Source: Aggregatilineales bacterium (GTDB lineage Bacteria > Chloroflexota > Anaerolineae > Aggregatilineales > Phototrophicaceae). Taken from it: 64,000 nucleotides of DNA. Of this stretch, positions 25,088 to 33,495 are shown in pieces; position 1 is the stretch's first letter, and every line of letters starts with the position of its first letter. A model generated the notes under the pieces. The model was not told the DNA's origin. It saw only the letters and a list, made by a program, of their open reading frames with translations, and ran no database searches. The stretch spans positions 310,001 to 374,000 of the forward strand of contig JAUQWZ010000021.1 of the NCBI GenBank assembly GCA_030834905.1, written 5' to 3'. The position numbers were made by a program, and so were the translations under genes.

Positions 25088-26032
25088 ATGATGGACATTC
25101 GACCGTATCGTGGCGACGACGAATCGCAGCTGCTGGACGTATGGCGCGAGTCGATGGCTGCCGACAGCCTGAGCGAAAACCTGTTCCGCGCCAAAGTGCT
25201 GCTCGACCCCAATTTTCTGCCGGAGAATCTGTGCGTCGCTGTCGCCGATGATCGGGTAGTCGGTTTTGTACTGGCACTCACCCGGCAGGTGCCGCTGTTC
25301 CTTCAGGGATTGGAGCCGGACAAAGCCTGGATTACGGCGTTTGGCGTTCATCCCGACTACCAGCGCCGGGGAATTGGCAGCGCTCTGTTCAAGTCCGTTC
25401 GTGAGCGTCTGAAGGCAGATGGGCGCAGGACGATTGACATCGCGCCTTACGTGCCAAACTATTTCGTGCCGGGCGTCGATATTCACGCTTACCCCGGCAC
25501 GATCCCGTTTCTGGAGAAAGTGGGTTTTCGCGTGCTGTACAATGCCATCAGCATGGGCGCTGATCTCAGCGGCTTTCACATTCCGCCGGAAATCGCCGCG
25601 CTGGAACAGCGGCGCGAAGCGGAAGATGGGCTGACGATTCGCCCGGTCACGTCCGCCGATCTGCCGGAACTGATGCCATTTATCGTCAAACACTTCGGCT
25701 GGGACTGGTTCCGCCACGCGCAGGAATACCTGCTGGATCTGTTTGGTGGCAATGGCACGCAGCAGATTTGCTTTCTGGTCGCGCGGCAGCATGGCGAAAT
25801 CGTCGGCTACTGCCAGCAGCGGCTGGAACGCTTCGGTCCGTTTGGCGTTGATCCGGCGCGGCGCAATCTCGGCATCGGTCGGCTGCTGCTGTTCCGCTGT
25901 CTGGCGACGATGAGCGCGCGGCATACCTTTTTCGCGTATTTTTTGTGGACTGGAGAGGACGCCGCCCGCCTGTACTCGCTGGCAGGCTTCAAGCGCAGGC
26001 GCGAGTTTGCGGTTTTACACACCGAGCTTTGA
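25088..26032 (+). CDS. Tandem GNAT-domain acetyltransferase
   Basis: The 314-residue protein has two GNAT folds. The first (about 1-155) has a complete acetyl-CoA loop, AFGVHPDYQRRGIGSALFKSVRE. The second (about 178-314: LTIRPVTSADLPELMPF to LYSLAGFKRRREFAVL) has the loop FGVDPARRNLGIGRLLLFRCL. This arrangement occurs in mycothiol-synthase-like proteins. It lies three bases after the permease. In Bacillus subtilis a GNAT gene (ybbJ) also accompanies the MurNAc salvage cluster, so acetylation of an amino sugar or murein peptide is a fair guess. Confidence 0.88.
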   Translation: MMDIRPYRGDDESQLLDVWRESMAADSLSENLFRAKVLLDPNFLPENLCVAVADDRVVGFVLALTRQVPLFLQGLEPDKAWITAFGVHPDYQRRGIGSALFKSVRERLKADGRRTIDIAPYVPNYFVPGVDIHAYPGTIPFLEKVGFRVLYNAISMGADLSGFHIPPEIAALEQRREAEDGLTIRPVTSADLPELMPFIVKHFGWDWFRHAQEYLLDLFGGNGTQQICFLVARQHGEIVGYCQQRLERFGPFGVDPARRNLGIGRLLLFRCLATMSARHTFFAYFLWTGEDAARLYSLAGFKRRREFAVLHTEL

Positions 26033-26057
26033 TGCTGTCGTTAAGGAGCAAAATCAG

Positions 26058-26762
26058 ATGGCTGGTCATTTAATGGTCGTCGGCGCGCACATTTCAGACG
26101 CCGAAAATATGGCGGGCGCGGTCATGCTGAAGCACAAGCGCGCGGGCTGGGATATCACCATCGTTCATGTGACGGCAGGCGACAAGGGACACCCGACGCT
26201 GTCTGCCGAAGAATACAATGTCTGGCGGGTGAACGACGCCAAAGCGTCGGCGGAATTCATCGGCGCGAACTACGAGCTTCTGCCCTACAGGGACGGCGAA
26301 CTGAAGGTCAACGATGAGTCCGAGTGGGCGGTTGCCGATCTGATCCGCAAGTATCGCCCGACGGTCATCATCACCCACTGGAAGGGCAGCCTGCACGTCG
26401 ATCACACCAACACCTATCACATCGTCAATAATGCGCTCTTTAAGGCGGGGCTGCCAGCCTTCAAGCGCGAGTATCCGTCGCACTATCCTTCCGCCCTCTA
26501 CTATTCGGAAAACTGGGAAGACATGGAAGGCTACAACGCCGACCTTTATCTCGACGTCAGCGACGTGTTTGACGACTACCTGAAGCTGCTCAAGACACAC
26601 GCGCTGATGCGCGAGAGCTACGCCAGCTTCCGCTACTACGATTATTATGAGGCGCTCGGCGTCACGCGCGGCTGCCTGGGCGGTTACCGGCGGGCGGTCA
26701 CGCTGATGACGCCCCACAGCCTGTACCGCTTCCAGCGTGAGACGGGGCTGCTGGTGAAATAG
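26058..26762 (+). CDS. PIG-L/LmbE-family deacetylase with altered active site
   Basis: The ATG at 26058 follows TAAGGAG. The 234-residue protein has the LmbE/PIG-L Rossmann-like fold (HLMVVGAHISDAEN, GWDITIVHVTAGDKG, YRPTVIITHWKGSLHVDHTNTY). Family members use Zn to remove N-acetyl groups from GlcNAc-type sugars. The canonical AHPDDxE reads AHISDAE: ligands His11 and Asp14 and the HxDH motif (His113, His116) are kept, but the Asp that acts as general base is Ser13. It may use a different base or be a binding protein. It ends the salvage operon. Confidence 0.82.
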   Translation: MAGHLMVVGAHISDAENMAGAVMLKHKRAGWDITIVHVTAGDKGHPTLSAEEYNVWRVNDAKASAEFIGANYELLPYRDGELKVNDESEWAVADLIRKYRPTVIITHWKGSLHVDHTNTYHIVNNALFKAGLPAFKREYPSHYPSALYYSENWEDMEGYNADLYLDVSDVFDDYLKLLKTHALMRESYASFRYYDYYEALGVTRGCLGGYRRAVTLMTPHSLYRFQRETGLLVK

Positions 26763-26792
26763 GGTGAGGCTGCATTATTGGCACCAACAACC

Positions 26793-26862
26793 GTAGGGAC
26801 ACGACATTGTCGTGTCCACTCATTTTGATAATCTAACGGACACGACGATGTCGAGTCCCTAC
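26793..26862. repeat. GTAGGG-family paired palindrome
   Basis: The left hairpin is GTAGGGACACGACATTGTC continuing GTGTCC and the right hairpin is GGACACGACGATGTCGAGTC closing with CCTAC, separated by about 25 bp of AT-rich spacer. It lies between the convergent PIG-L and beta-propeller genes. Confidence 0.88.
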
Positions 26863-26890
26863 AATTCATGCCGTATTCGAATCGGAACCG

Positions 26891-28165
26891 CTACCCTAGC
26901 ACCAGATGATAGCCGTTGATGATGGCGTGTCCGTCAGCGCCCCATTCGGCGAAATACAGCCCGGTTGAACCCAACGGCAGGTAGCCGAGCAGCCTGCTTT
27001 CGCCAGTTTCCACATTGGCAAGGCGGAGCGCGCCGCGCACGCTTGGGTTTGCCGGATCGAGCGAAGTGGAGTCTTCGTCAGGGTGCAGCCCGAAGGTGAA
27101 CGTCAGCAGGTGGCTGCCATCGGGCGACCAGGCGGCTTGCAGCGGGCGCAGCCCGCGCGCCGTGTCGGTGTCGCGGGGGTGCGGCGGTATCGGCGCGCTG
27201 GCGATTTGACCCGACTCGGCATCGACAATCAGCGTCCAGACCTGAACCGGCGTGCCGTCAACCTTGCCCGCCCACAGCAGCAGCCGGCTGCCATCAGGCG
27301 ACCACATGACGGGACCCACGCCCGTCACCGGCAGATCCGCCAGAACGCTGTGCAGCGCCGCTTCGATATTCGCCAGGGTCACTAACTGGCGGGCTTTGCC
27401 TGACTCGACCTCTACCAGCCACAGTCCATCATTCTCCATATCTGGCTGCTGCTGGCGCACGACGAGCGCCAGAGTCGAACCATCCGCCGACCAATCCATT
27501 GAGAGGACAGCGCCGCTGCTGTCCGCGCCGGGCACAGGCGCGAGATCGCGCCCTTCGCCCGTTTCGGCATCGACCAGTACCAGAGTCGGTGAATCGAGCG
27601 CGCCGTCCTCGCCGACGACGGTTCGCTCAACCGCGATCTGGGTGCCGTCGGGCGACCACGTCGGCTGGGTATCGACGATAGTGCCGCCTGGCGCTGCCCC
27701 TCCTGCCGTCGCGGTCAGGCTGCCGCTGTAGCCGTCGTCAGCCAGGTTTGTCCACGTCTCGCCAGCAACATCGAAGATCCACAGATCGGTGTCGGTGAGG
27801 GTCACCAGCGGTTGGCTGGTCACGGCGAGGCGGGTGCTGTCGGGTGACCAGGCAAAGGGAATGTAAAATGAGGTGGCGTCCGCCTCAAAACCGCGCGGCA
27901 GGTCTTCCGGCTTGTCGTAGTAGGCGGGTTCGTCGCCCGGCTCGATGGTGGACAGGGTGAAATAGCGATCCACATGGCTGTTGAGACGAATCGAACTGTC
28001 ATAGGCGACCAACTGCCCATCAGGCGAGGGAAACAGCCTGACGCCCGCCCCGCTGGAGAGCGAAAGGGGCGACACGTCGCTGATCGCCGCGCCATACTGC
28101 GCGCTCGCTGGCATCCACTGAACGGACACAAATAAGAGAAGGGTGACCCACCACAGCCTGCGCAT
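26891..28165 (-). CDS. Secreted TolB-like beta-propeller protein
   Basis: The 424-residue protein has a signal peptide (LWWVTLLLFVSVQWMPASAQ) and repeated propeller blades of the TolB/PD40 type: LFPSPDGQLVAYDS, FAWSPDSTRLAVTSQ, PTWSPDGTQIAVERT, MDWSADGSTLALVVR, VMWSPDGSRLLLWAG and AAWSPDGSHLLTFTF. At least six blades are visible, each with the W-S-P-D-G turn. There is no protease or hydrolase domain. The role is unknown; such proteins often bind partners or oligosaccharides on the cell surface. It is monocistronic. Confidence 0.88.
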   Translation of the reverse strand: MRRLWWVTLLLFVSVQWMPASAQYGAAISDVSPLSLSSGAGVRLFPSPDGQLVAYDSSIRLNSHVDRYFTLSTIEPGDEPAYYDKPEDLPRGFEADATSFYIPFAWSPDSTRLAVTSQPLVTLTDTDLWIFDVAGETWTNLADDGYSGSLTATAGGAAPGGTIVDTQPTWSPDGTQIAVERTVVGEDGALDSPTLVLVDAETGEGRDLAPVPGADSSGAVLSMDWSADGSTLALVVRQQQPDMENDGLWLVEVESGKARQLVTLANIEAALHSVLADLPVTGVGPVMWSPDGSRLLLWAGKVDGTPVQVWTLIVDAESGQIASAPIPPHPRDTDTARGLRPLQAAWSPDGSHLLTFTFGLHPDEDSTSLDPANPSVRGALRLANVETGESRLLGYLPLGSTGLYFAEWGADGHAIINGYHLVLG

Positions 28166-28254
28166 GTGCCTCGCTCCGTATCTGAGTATGAAAATGAAGA
28201 CAGCCGATACTATAGCTCAGAAATCATGTTTCCGGCTATGACAGCAGCCTGGGG

Positions 28255-28274
28255 GGAAGTGGGGAAAATCGCGG
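28255..28274. repeat. 20-bp flank fragment shared with 61538-61557
   Basis: GGAAGTGGGGAAAATCGCGG is identical over 20 bp to the left flank of the palindrome element at 61536. The hairpin that follows there is missing here. It lies in the 431-bp gap upstream of the LacI gene. Confidence 0.75.
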
Positions 28275-28316
28275 AGACAGTGGGTTGACGATGCTGAACA
28301 ATTAAAGACGAAGCCG

Positions 28317-28341
28317 GTAGGGACACGACACCGTCGTATCC
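28317..28341. repeat. GTAGGG-family palindrome, left half only
   Basis: GTAGGGACACGAC and GTCGTATCC form one hairpin, followed by the spacer-like GTTTCATAAATATTGAG that in the copy at 40212 leads to a second hairpin. The second hairpin is absent. Confidence 0.8.
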
Positions 28342-28517
28342 GTTTCATAAATATTGAGACACGTTCATCAGAATGCCGAGTCCAGACCTGCTCCGAGTAT
28401 TCTGCGAAACTGGCGGTGATCGTTAACACACCGCTTCACACGGCGGGATGCCCACTGCGGAAAGTAATACCTCATCGGTGACAAAAAGCACCATCACCAG
28501 GCGCACATCTGTATTGC

Positions 28518-28574
28518 TTGACAAATTATTCCAGCCGATCTATTCTGATTGGAAGCGCTCCCGGGAGCGCTCCC
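28518..28574 (+). promoter_or_regulatory. Promoter and tandem LacI-type operator
   Basis: TTGACA (28518-28523), a 17-nt spacer and TATTCT (28541-28546). Immediately after come two back-to-back palindromes: GGAAGCGCTCCC (28551-28562) and the perfect GGGAGCGCTCCC (28563-28574). The latter matches the TGGGAGCGCTCCCA operator recognised by CelR/BglR-type LacI proteins. It covers the expected transcription start, so binding would block transcription of the LacI gene itself. Confidence 0.85.
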
Positions 28575-28596
28575 AAAAAAACCGCAGGTCTTTTTG

Positions 28597-29640
28597 ATGA
28601 AGCTCAATTTAGAAGATATTGCCAGATTAGCTGGCGTTTCAAGGGCGACCGCCTCACGGGTAATTAATCACCATCCCAACGTGAGCGCTGGCACGCGCAA
28701 AAAAGTCCTCGAAGTCATTGAGGCGAACCACTACCAACCCAATCTGGCGGCGCGTATGCTGGTGACGCAGCGCACCCAGATTCTCGGCATTGTCATTCAG
28801 TTTCCCGAAGCGATTTTTGTTTCCGAATACGTGCCTGTCCTGTTGAGGGGCATCAACACGGTCACGAATGAACACGACTACGCCACGCTGATGTGGTGGG
28901 AACGCCCCGGCGTTGAGAAAGAACGGTTTTTGGGGCGTATCCTTCAGCAGAAGCAGTTGATGGATGGCATCATCATCTCGGTGACCGCTATCTCGTCCCC
29001 TCTGATTGACTCCATGCTCGAGGCGCAAATTCCCTTCGTCATGCTGGAGCGTCCAACCCGCCATCTCGATGAGATCAGCTATGTGACGGTTGATAACCGC
29101 CACGGCGCGCGGCTTGCCGTCGAACATCTCATCCAGACAGGATGCAGCCGAATCGCCCACCTCACGGGCACGCTGGACAATATTGATGGGCAGGACCGGC
29201 TGGCAGGTTACCGTGAAGTTCTTGAGAAACACGGTTTGCAGGTCGATCCGGCGCTGATTGTCGAAGCCAATTTCAGCCGCCGATCCGGATATTTCGCCAT
29301 GAAAGAACTGTTGGCGCGCGGCGTGGATTTTGACGCCGTCTTTGCGGGCAACGACAACAGCGCTGAAGGCGCGCTGCAGGCGATGAAGGAAGCCTCGATC
29401 TCGGTGCCGGATGAAGTGGCGCTGGTTGGCTTTGACGACGTGCCAACTGCCCAGGATCTCGACCCACAACTGACAACCATTCGCCAGCCCATTGTCGAAC
29501 GCGGCATGAGGGCAACCGCCCTTCTGCTCGACATGATTGCGGGCAAGGTGGAGAAACCGCAGCACATTGTGCTGCCGACACAGCTTGTTATACGCCGTTC
29601 AACTGGCGTTTTGCGCGCTGAAGAAAGGAGCGAGGAATAG
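28597..29640 (+). CDS. LacI-family regulator of oligosaccharide use
   Basis: The ATG at 28597 begins MKLNLEDIARLAGVSRATASRVIN, the HTH at the expected place; the open frame upstream only covers the operator. The 347-residue protein has a normal effector domain (ILGIVIQFPEAIFVSEYVPVLLRGI, IAHLTGTLDN, AVFAGNDNSAEGALQAMKEASISVPDEVALVGFDDV). The strong operator in its own promoter indicates autoregulation. It leads a same-strand series comprising an Opp/Dpp-type transporter and a GH3 enzyme, so it probably senses a plant-derived oligosaccharide. Confidence 0.95.
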   Translation: MKLNLEDIARLAGVSRATASRVINHHPNVSAGTRKKVLEVIEANHYQPNLAARMLVTQRTQILGIVIQFPEAIFVSEYVPVLLRGINTVTNEHDYATLMWWERPGVEKERFLGRILQQKQLMDGIIISVTAISSPLIDSMLEAQIPFVMLERPTRHLDEISYVTVDNRHGARLAVEHLIQTGCSRIAHLTGTLDNIDGQDRLAGYREVLEKHGLQVDPALIVEANFSRRSGYFAMKELLARGVDFDAVFAGNDNSAEGALQAMKEASISVPDEVALVGFDDVPTAQDLDPQLTTIRQPIVERGMRATALLLDMIAGKVEKPQHIVLPTQLVIRRSTGVLRAEERSEE

Positions 29641-29728
29641 GGCGGAGCTAAATACTGATCATCTGTACCTTTGGATCGCCAGATACGATCCCTGGCAGTA
29701 GGAATTGCTTACTCTTAAGGGAGAAACT

Positions 29729-31426
29729 ATGAACAGGAAAGCCTTATTATTGCTCGTGGCTCTGTTGGTTATGAGCCTCAGCCTGGGCGTTGTCGCTGCT
29801 CAGGATAGTGAAATTCCAAGCGGTGGTACGGTGATTGTCGTGCAGGCGGGTCGTGGTCAGTGGTCTGCCAATTTCAATCCGCTTTCGCCCAACCCGTCCG
29901 ACGGTACCCGCCAGGTGATGTACGATCCGCTGGTCGTCTTTGACCCGCTGGACGGCGGCGAGCCGACCCCGTGGCTGGCAACCAGCTACGAATATTCGGA
30001 AGACGCTACCGCCCTCACTTTCCACCTGCGCGATGACGTGCTGTGGAGCGACGGCGAGCAGTTCAACGCCGACGACGTGGTTTTCACGCTGGAACTGGTT
30101 GAACAGTTCCCGGCGCTTGACCGCCAGGGCGTCCTCAACTTCTTTGCTGGCGTTGAGAAGGTCGATGATTACACCGTTACGGTCAACCTGGTGGACGTCT
30201 ATTCGCTGGCGCACACGGTAGTTGGCAAGCAGCGCATTGTTCCTGAGCACATCTGGTCGGCAATTGAAGACCCGGTGACGTTCTCCAATGACTCGCCGGT
30301 AGCGACGGGTGCCTTCACCGAAGTCACCGACTTCACCCCCGAGAACTACCTGCTGTGCCGCAATCCCAATTTCTTCCTCGAAGGTCAGCCTTACGTGGAC
30401 TGCCTGGCATACCCGGCGTTCACCGGCAACGAGCAGTCCAACCTGGCGATTATCAACGGTGACGTTGACTGGGGCGGCAACTTCATCCCTGATATCGACA
30501 ACACCTTCGTCGCGCTGGATCCCGAGCACAACCACCGCTGGTTCGTGGGTGTGAATCCGTGGGGTTTCTATGTCAACGCCACCAAGGCGCCGTTCGACGA
30601 CGTGCAGTTCCGTCTGGCGCTGGCACAGGCAATTGACTACGGAACCATCGCGCTTACGGCGGAAAATGGTTACATCGAAACGCCGCAGGAAGTGGCGGCA
30701 GGCATTTGGCCCCAGTTCCAGACTTTCGTGCCGGAGTCGGTGTTCGAAAAGATCCGCGAGATGGGTCTGGGTGTCTTCGACGTAGAGCGCGCCGCGCAGA
30801 CGCTTGAAGCCGCTGGTTACACTGACCAGAACGGCGACGGCTGGCGCGATATGCCCGACGGCTCGCCAATTGAATTCACAGTTCAGATCGTCAATGGCTG
30901 GACGGACGTGGTGACCGCTGCCCAGATCATGAGCCAGGGCTTCCAGGACGCCGGTCTGAACGCCAGCGTGGTTACGCCCGACCAGACCACTTTCCAGGCG
31001 AACCTCCAGGGCGGCAACTTCGATACGTCGCTCGGTTGGGCAATCTGGGGCGAAACGCCGTGGAACTTCTTTGATAACATCATGAACAGCACGCGCGTTG
31101 ACCCTGACACCGGCAATTCGACCGGTCAGTTCCAGTCGCGCGTTTTCGACCCGGCGTGGGATCAACTGCTGCAAGACTTCCTCCAGTCAGTTGACCCCGC
31201 AGAGCAGCAGGCGATCATCGGACAGTTGGTTGATGCTTATGTGACAAACGTCGTCCACACGCAGATCGGCGTTTTCCCGGCGTGGTTCGAATACACCACG
31301 TCCCGTTTCGTAGGCTTCCCCAATGCAGATGATCCGTATGCGATTGGCGCGCCGTGGCAAGAAGAAACGGCTCGTCTGGTGGCTACCAACCTGCGCTGCG
31401 CGGACGCCGCAAGCTGCGGGGAGTAG
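29729..31426 (+). CDS. Oligosaccharide/peptide ABC substrate-binding protein (family 5)
   Basis: The ATG at 29729 follows AAGGGAG. The 565-residue protein has a signal peptide (ALLLLVALLVMSLSLGVVAAQ) and the SBP_bac_5 fold: LATSYEYSEDATALTFHLRDDVLWSDGEQFNADDVVFTLELV, VATGAFTEVTDFTPENYLLCRNPNFF and FRLALAQAIDYGTIA. Family-5 proteins bind peptides, but in Thermotoga-like and Chloroflexota clusters with GH3 enzymes they bind cello-, xylo- or manno-oligosaccharides; the neighbours favour a sugar ligand here. An intrinsic terminator-like hairpin separates it from the permeases. Confidence 0.93.
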   Translation: MNRKALLLLVALLVMSLSLGVVAAQDSEIPSGGTVIVVQAGRGQWSANFNPLSPNPSDGTRQVMYDPLVVFDPLDGGEPTPWLATSYEYSEDATALTFHLRDDVLWSDGEQFNADDVVFTLELVEQFPALDRQGVLNFFAGVEKVDDYTVTVNLVDVYSLAHTVVGKQRIVPEHIWSAIEDPVTFSNDSPVATGAFTEVTDFTPENYLLCRNPNFFLEGQPYVDCLAYPAFTGNEQSNLAIINGDVDWGGNFIPDIDNTFVALDPEHNHRWFVGVNPWGFYVNATKAPFDDVQFRLALAQAIDYGTIALTAENGYIETPQEVAAGIWPQFQTFVPESVFEKIREMGLGVFDVERAAQTLEAAGYTDQNGDGWRDMPDGSPIEFTVQIVNGWTDVVTAAQIMSQGFQDAGLNASVVTPDQTTFQANLQGGNFDTSLGWAIWGETPWNFFDNIMNSTRVDPDTGNSTGQFQSRVFDPAWDQLLQDFLQSVDPAEQQAIIGQLVDAYVTNVVHTQIGVFPAWFEYTTSRFVGFPNADDPYAIGAPWQEETARLVATNLRCADAASCGE

Positions 31427-31471
31427 GTCGAGGTCTTGTAGGATCACGATGAGCTTATAAGATCTGTGTAA

Positions 31472-31510
31472 GGGGCTGGTGTTTCCTAAGGAATCTGCCA
31501 GCCCCTTTTT
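31472..31510 (+). terminator. Intrinsic terminator/attenuator between binding protein and permeases
   Basis: GGGGCTGG (31472-31479) pairs perfectly with CCAGCCCC (31498-31505), followed by five T residues (31506-31510). Partial read-through would give more binding protein than permease. Confidence 0.85.
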
Positions 31511-31542
31511 GCACAATGGAGTGATTGCAAAGGACTTGAGCA

Positions 31543-32517
31543 ATGCGTTTTCTTGTACGCCGCACTGGTTTTTACATGGTGGCAGCGCTGATCGCCATAA
31601 CGCTGAACTTCTTCATCCCGCGTATGATGTCGGGTGATCCGGTGACGGCGATGTTCGCGCGCTTCCAGGGGCGTCTGGAGCCGCGAACGATGGACGCGCT
31701 CCGCGAGACGTTTGGCTTTGTTGACGCGCCGATTCACGAACAGTATTTCACTTATCTGCAAAATCTGCTTCAGGGCAATTTTGGCACCTCTATTACCGCG
31801 TTTCCGGCACCTGTGACCGAAGTGATTGGCAACGCCCTGGTGTGGACGCTGCGTTTAGCCGGAACGGCGACAATCGTTTCCTTTGTTGGGGGGACGCTGC
31901 TCGGCATTTTCGCCGCCTGGAAACGGGGGCGATTTTCCGACAGCGTGATACTGCCCTTTTTGAGTTTCATTGGCGCTTTTCCTTATTTTTTCGTCGCCAT
32001 GCTGCTGCTCTATATTCTGGCATTTGGGCTGAAATGGTTTCCTCTCAGCCACGCCTATGATCTCAGCATCCGGGTGGATTGGGGATCGCCAGAGTTTGTG
32101 ATGAGCGTGCTGCAGCACGCAGCGCTGCCTGCCTTTACCATCGTGATTACCGGGATGGGTGGCTGGATGCTCGGTATGCGTAATAATATGATTGGTGTGC
32201 TGGGTGAAGACTATATTGTGATGGCGCAGGCAAAAGGATTAAGTGACCGGCGGGTGATGCTGACGTATGCCGCCCGCAACGCCATTCTGCCCAGCGTGAC
32301 CGGATTTGCCATGAGTCTGGGCTTTGCGATTGGCGGCGCGCTGCTGACTGAGATCGTGTTTTCATATCCGGGTATCGGCTTCTGGCTGCTCTCGGCTGTT
32401 AATGGGCGCGACTATCCGCTGATGCAGGGAATCTTCCTGATGATTACCCTGGCGGTTCTGCTGGCGAATTTTATGGCAGATGTGATTTATGTCATGCTCG
32501 ATCCGCGCGCGCGCTGA
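31543..32517 (+). CDS. Opp/Dpp-type ABC permease (DppB-like)
   Basis: The 324-residue protein shows the DppB layout: MRFLVRRTGFYMVAALIAITLNFFIPRMMSGDPV at the N-terminus, a soluble loop with YLQNLLQGNFGTSI, and the permease domain with six helices. The ATPase-docking loop reads MAQAKGLSDRRVMLTYAARNAILPS. The C-terminal NFMADVIYVMLDPRAR is typical. It pairs with the DppC-like protein 21 bp downstream. Confidence 0.95.
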   Translation: MRFLVRRTGFYMVAALIAITLNFFIPRMMSGDPVTAMFARFQGRLEPRTMDALRETFGFVDAPIHEQYFTYLQNLLQGNFGTSITAFPAPVTEVIGNALVWTLRLAGTATIVSFVGGTLLGIFAAWKRGRFSDSVILPFLSFIGAFPYFFVAMLLLYILAFGLKWFPLSHAYDLSIRVDWGSPEFVMSVLQHAALPAFTIVITGMGGWMLGMRNNMIGVLGEDYIVMAQAKGLSDRRVMLTYAARNAILPSVTGFAMSLGFAIGGALLTEIVFSYPGIGFWLLSAVNGRDYPLMQGIFLMITLAVLLANFMADVIYVMLDPRAR

Positions 32518-32538
32518 GGATGGAGTTAGAGAGAGGCA

Positions 32539-33495
32539 ATGACAATGGAGCATAGCAACGTACCCGCCGGGCAAACGACCGTCGTCGCGCCAGTAATCCA
32601 TCCTAAATCGGCAAGGCGGCTGAGGCTGCCGGTGCCGGACTGGCTGCGGAGTATTCTTCACAACCGCAAGGCTGCCGCCGGAATCGCCATTCTGGTCTTT
32701 TTCACGCTGATTGCCTTGTTTGCTAATCAGTTAGCGCCGACCCGGAATGCCGCGCGGATTGTGGGTCCCGGAAGCCAGGCGCCGAGCGCAGACTTCCTCT
32801 TTGGCACGTCGCGGCAGGGGCAGGACATCTTCGCGCAGGTCGTACACGGCGCGCGCACGTCGATGGCGGTGGGTTTCGTGACCGGAACCGTTATCATGCT
32901 AATCGCCATCACTATCGGTCTGACTGCTGGTTATGTCGGCGGCTGGATCGATGAACTACTTTCCCTGATTACGAATGTCTTTCTGATACTGCCGGGCTTG
33001 CCACTGATTATCGTCGTGGCAGGCTGGCTAAACCGACCGGGACCCTTTACCGTCGTCCTGGTGTTGAGCGTAACAAGCTGGGCGTATGCGGCGCGGGTGC
33101 TGCGCTCGCAGACGCTCACGCTTCGCAACAGTGAATTTGTCGCCGCGGCGCGGGTGGTAGGCGAACCCTCGTGGCGGATTATCATGTTTGAAATTTTGCC
33201 AAATATGACCTCGCTGGTCGTGTCTGCCTGGATCGGCGCGGTGCTGTATGCCATTCTAACGGAAGCAGGGCTGGAGTTTATTGGATTAGGCGACGCCAAC
33301 GCGGTCACCTGGGGAACAACACTCTACTGGGCGCAGAACAATCAGGCGCTGCTCACCGGCAACTGGTGGACATTTATTCCGCCGGGCATGTGTATTGCGC
33401 TGGTTGGCTTTAGCCTCACCCTGATCAACTACGGTATCGACGAAATTACCAATCCCCGCCTCCAGAACCAGGAACATGAAGGAGACGCTAAGTGA
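32539..33495 (+). CDS. Opp/Dpp-type ABC permease (DppC-like)
   Basis: The 318-residue protein has the DppC N-terminal segment (LHNRKAAAGIAILVFFTLIALFANQLAP, then FLFGTSRQGQDIFAQVVHGARTSM) and the permease domain with the docking loop EFVAAARVVGEPSWRIIMFEILPNM. It ends four bases inside the first ATPase gene, consistent with coupled translation. Confidence 0.95.
   Translation: MTMEHSNVPAGQTTVVAPVIHPKSARRLRLPVPDWLRSILHNRKAAAGIAILVFFTLIALFANQLAPTRNAARIVGPGSQAPSADFLFGTSRQGQDIFAQVVHGARTSMAVGFVTGTVIMLIAITIGLTAGYVGGWIDELLSLITNVFLILPGLPLIIVVAGWLNRPGPFTVVLVLSVTSWAYAARVLRSQTLTLRNSEFVAAARVVGEPSWRIIMFEILPNMTSLVVSAWIGAVLYAILTEAGLEFIGLGDANAVTWGTTLYWAQNNQALLTGNWWTFIPPGMCIALVGFSLTLINYGIDEITNPRLQNQEHEGDAK

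Noticed and set aside
28217..28429. A 70-codon minus-strand frame
   Set aside because: Part of it is a translated palindromic repeat (RRCRVPT) and there is no ribosome site or domain.
29747..31174. A 475-codon minus-strand open frame
   Set aside because: It is antisense to the family-5 binding protein and has no recognisable motif.
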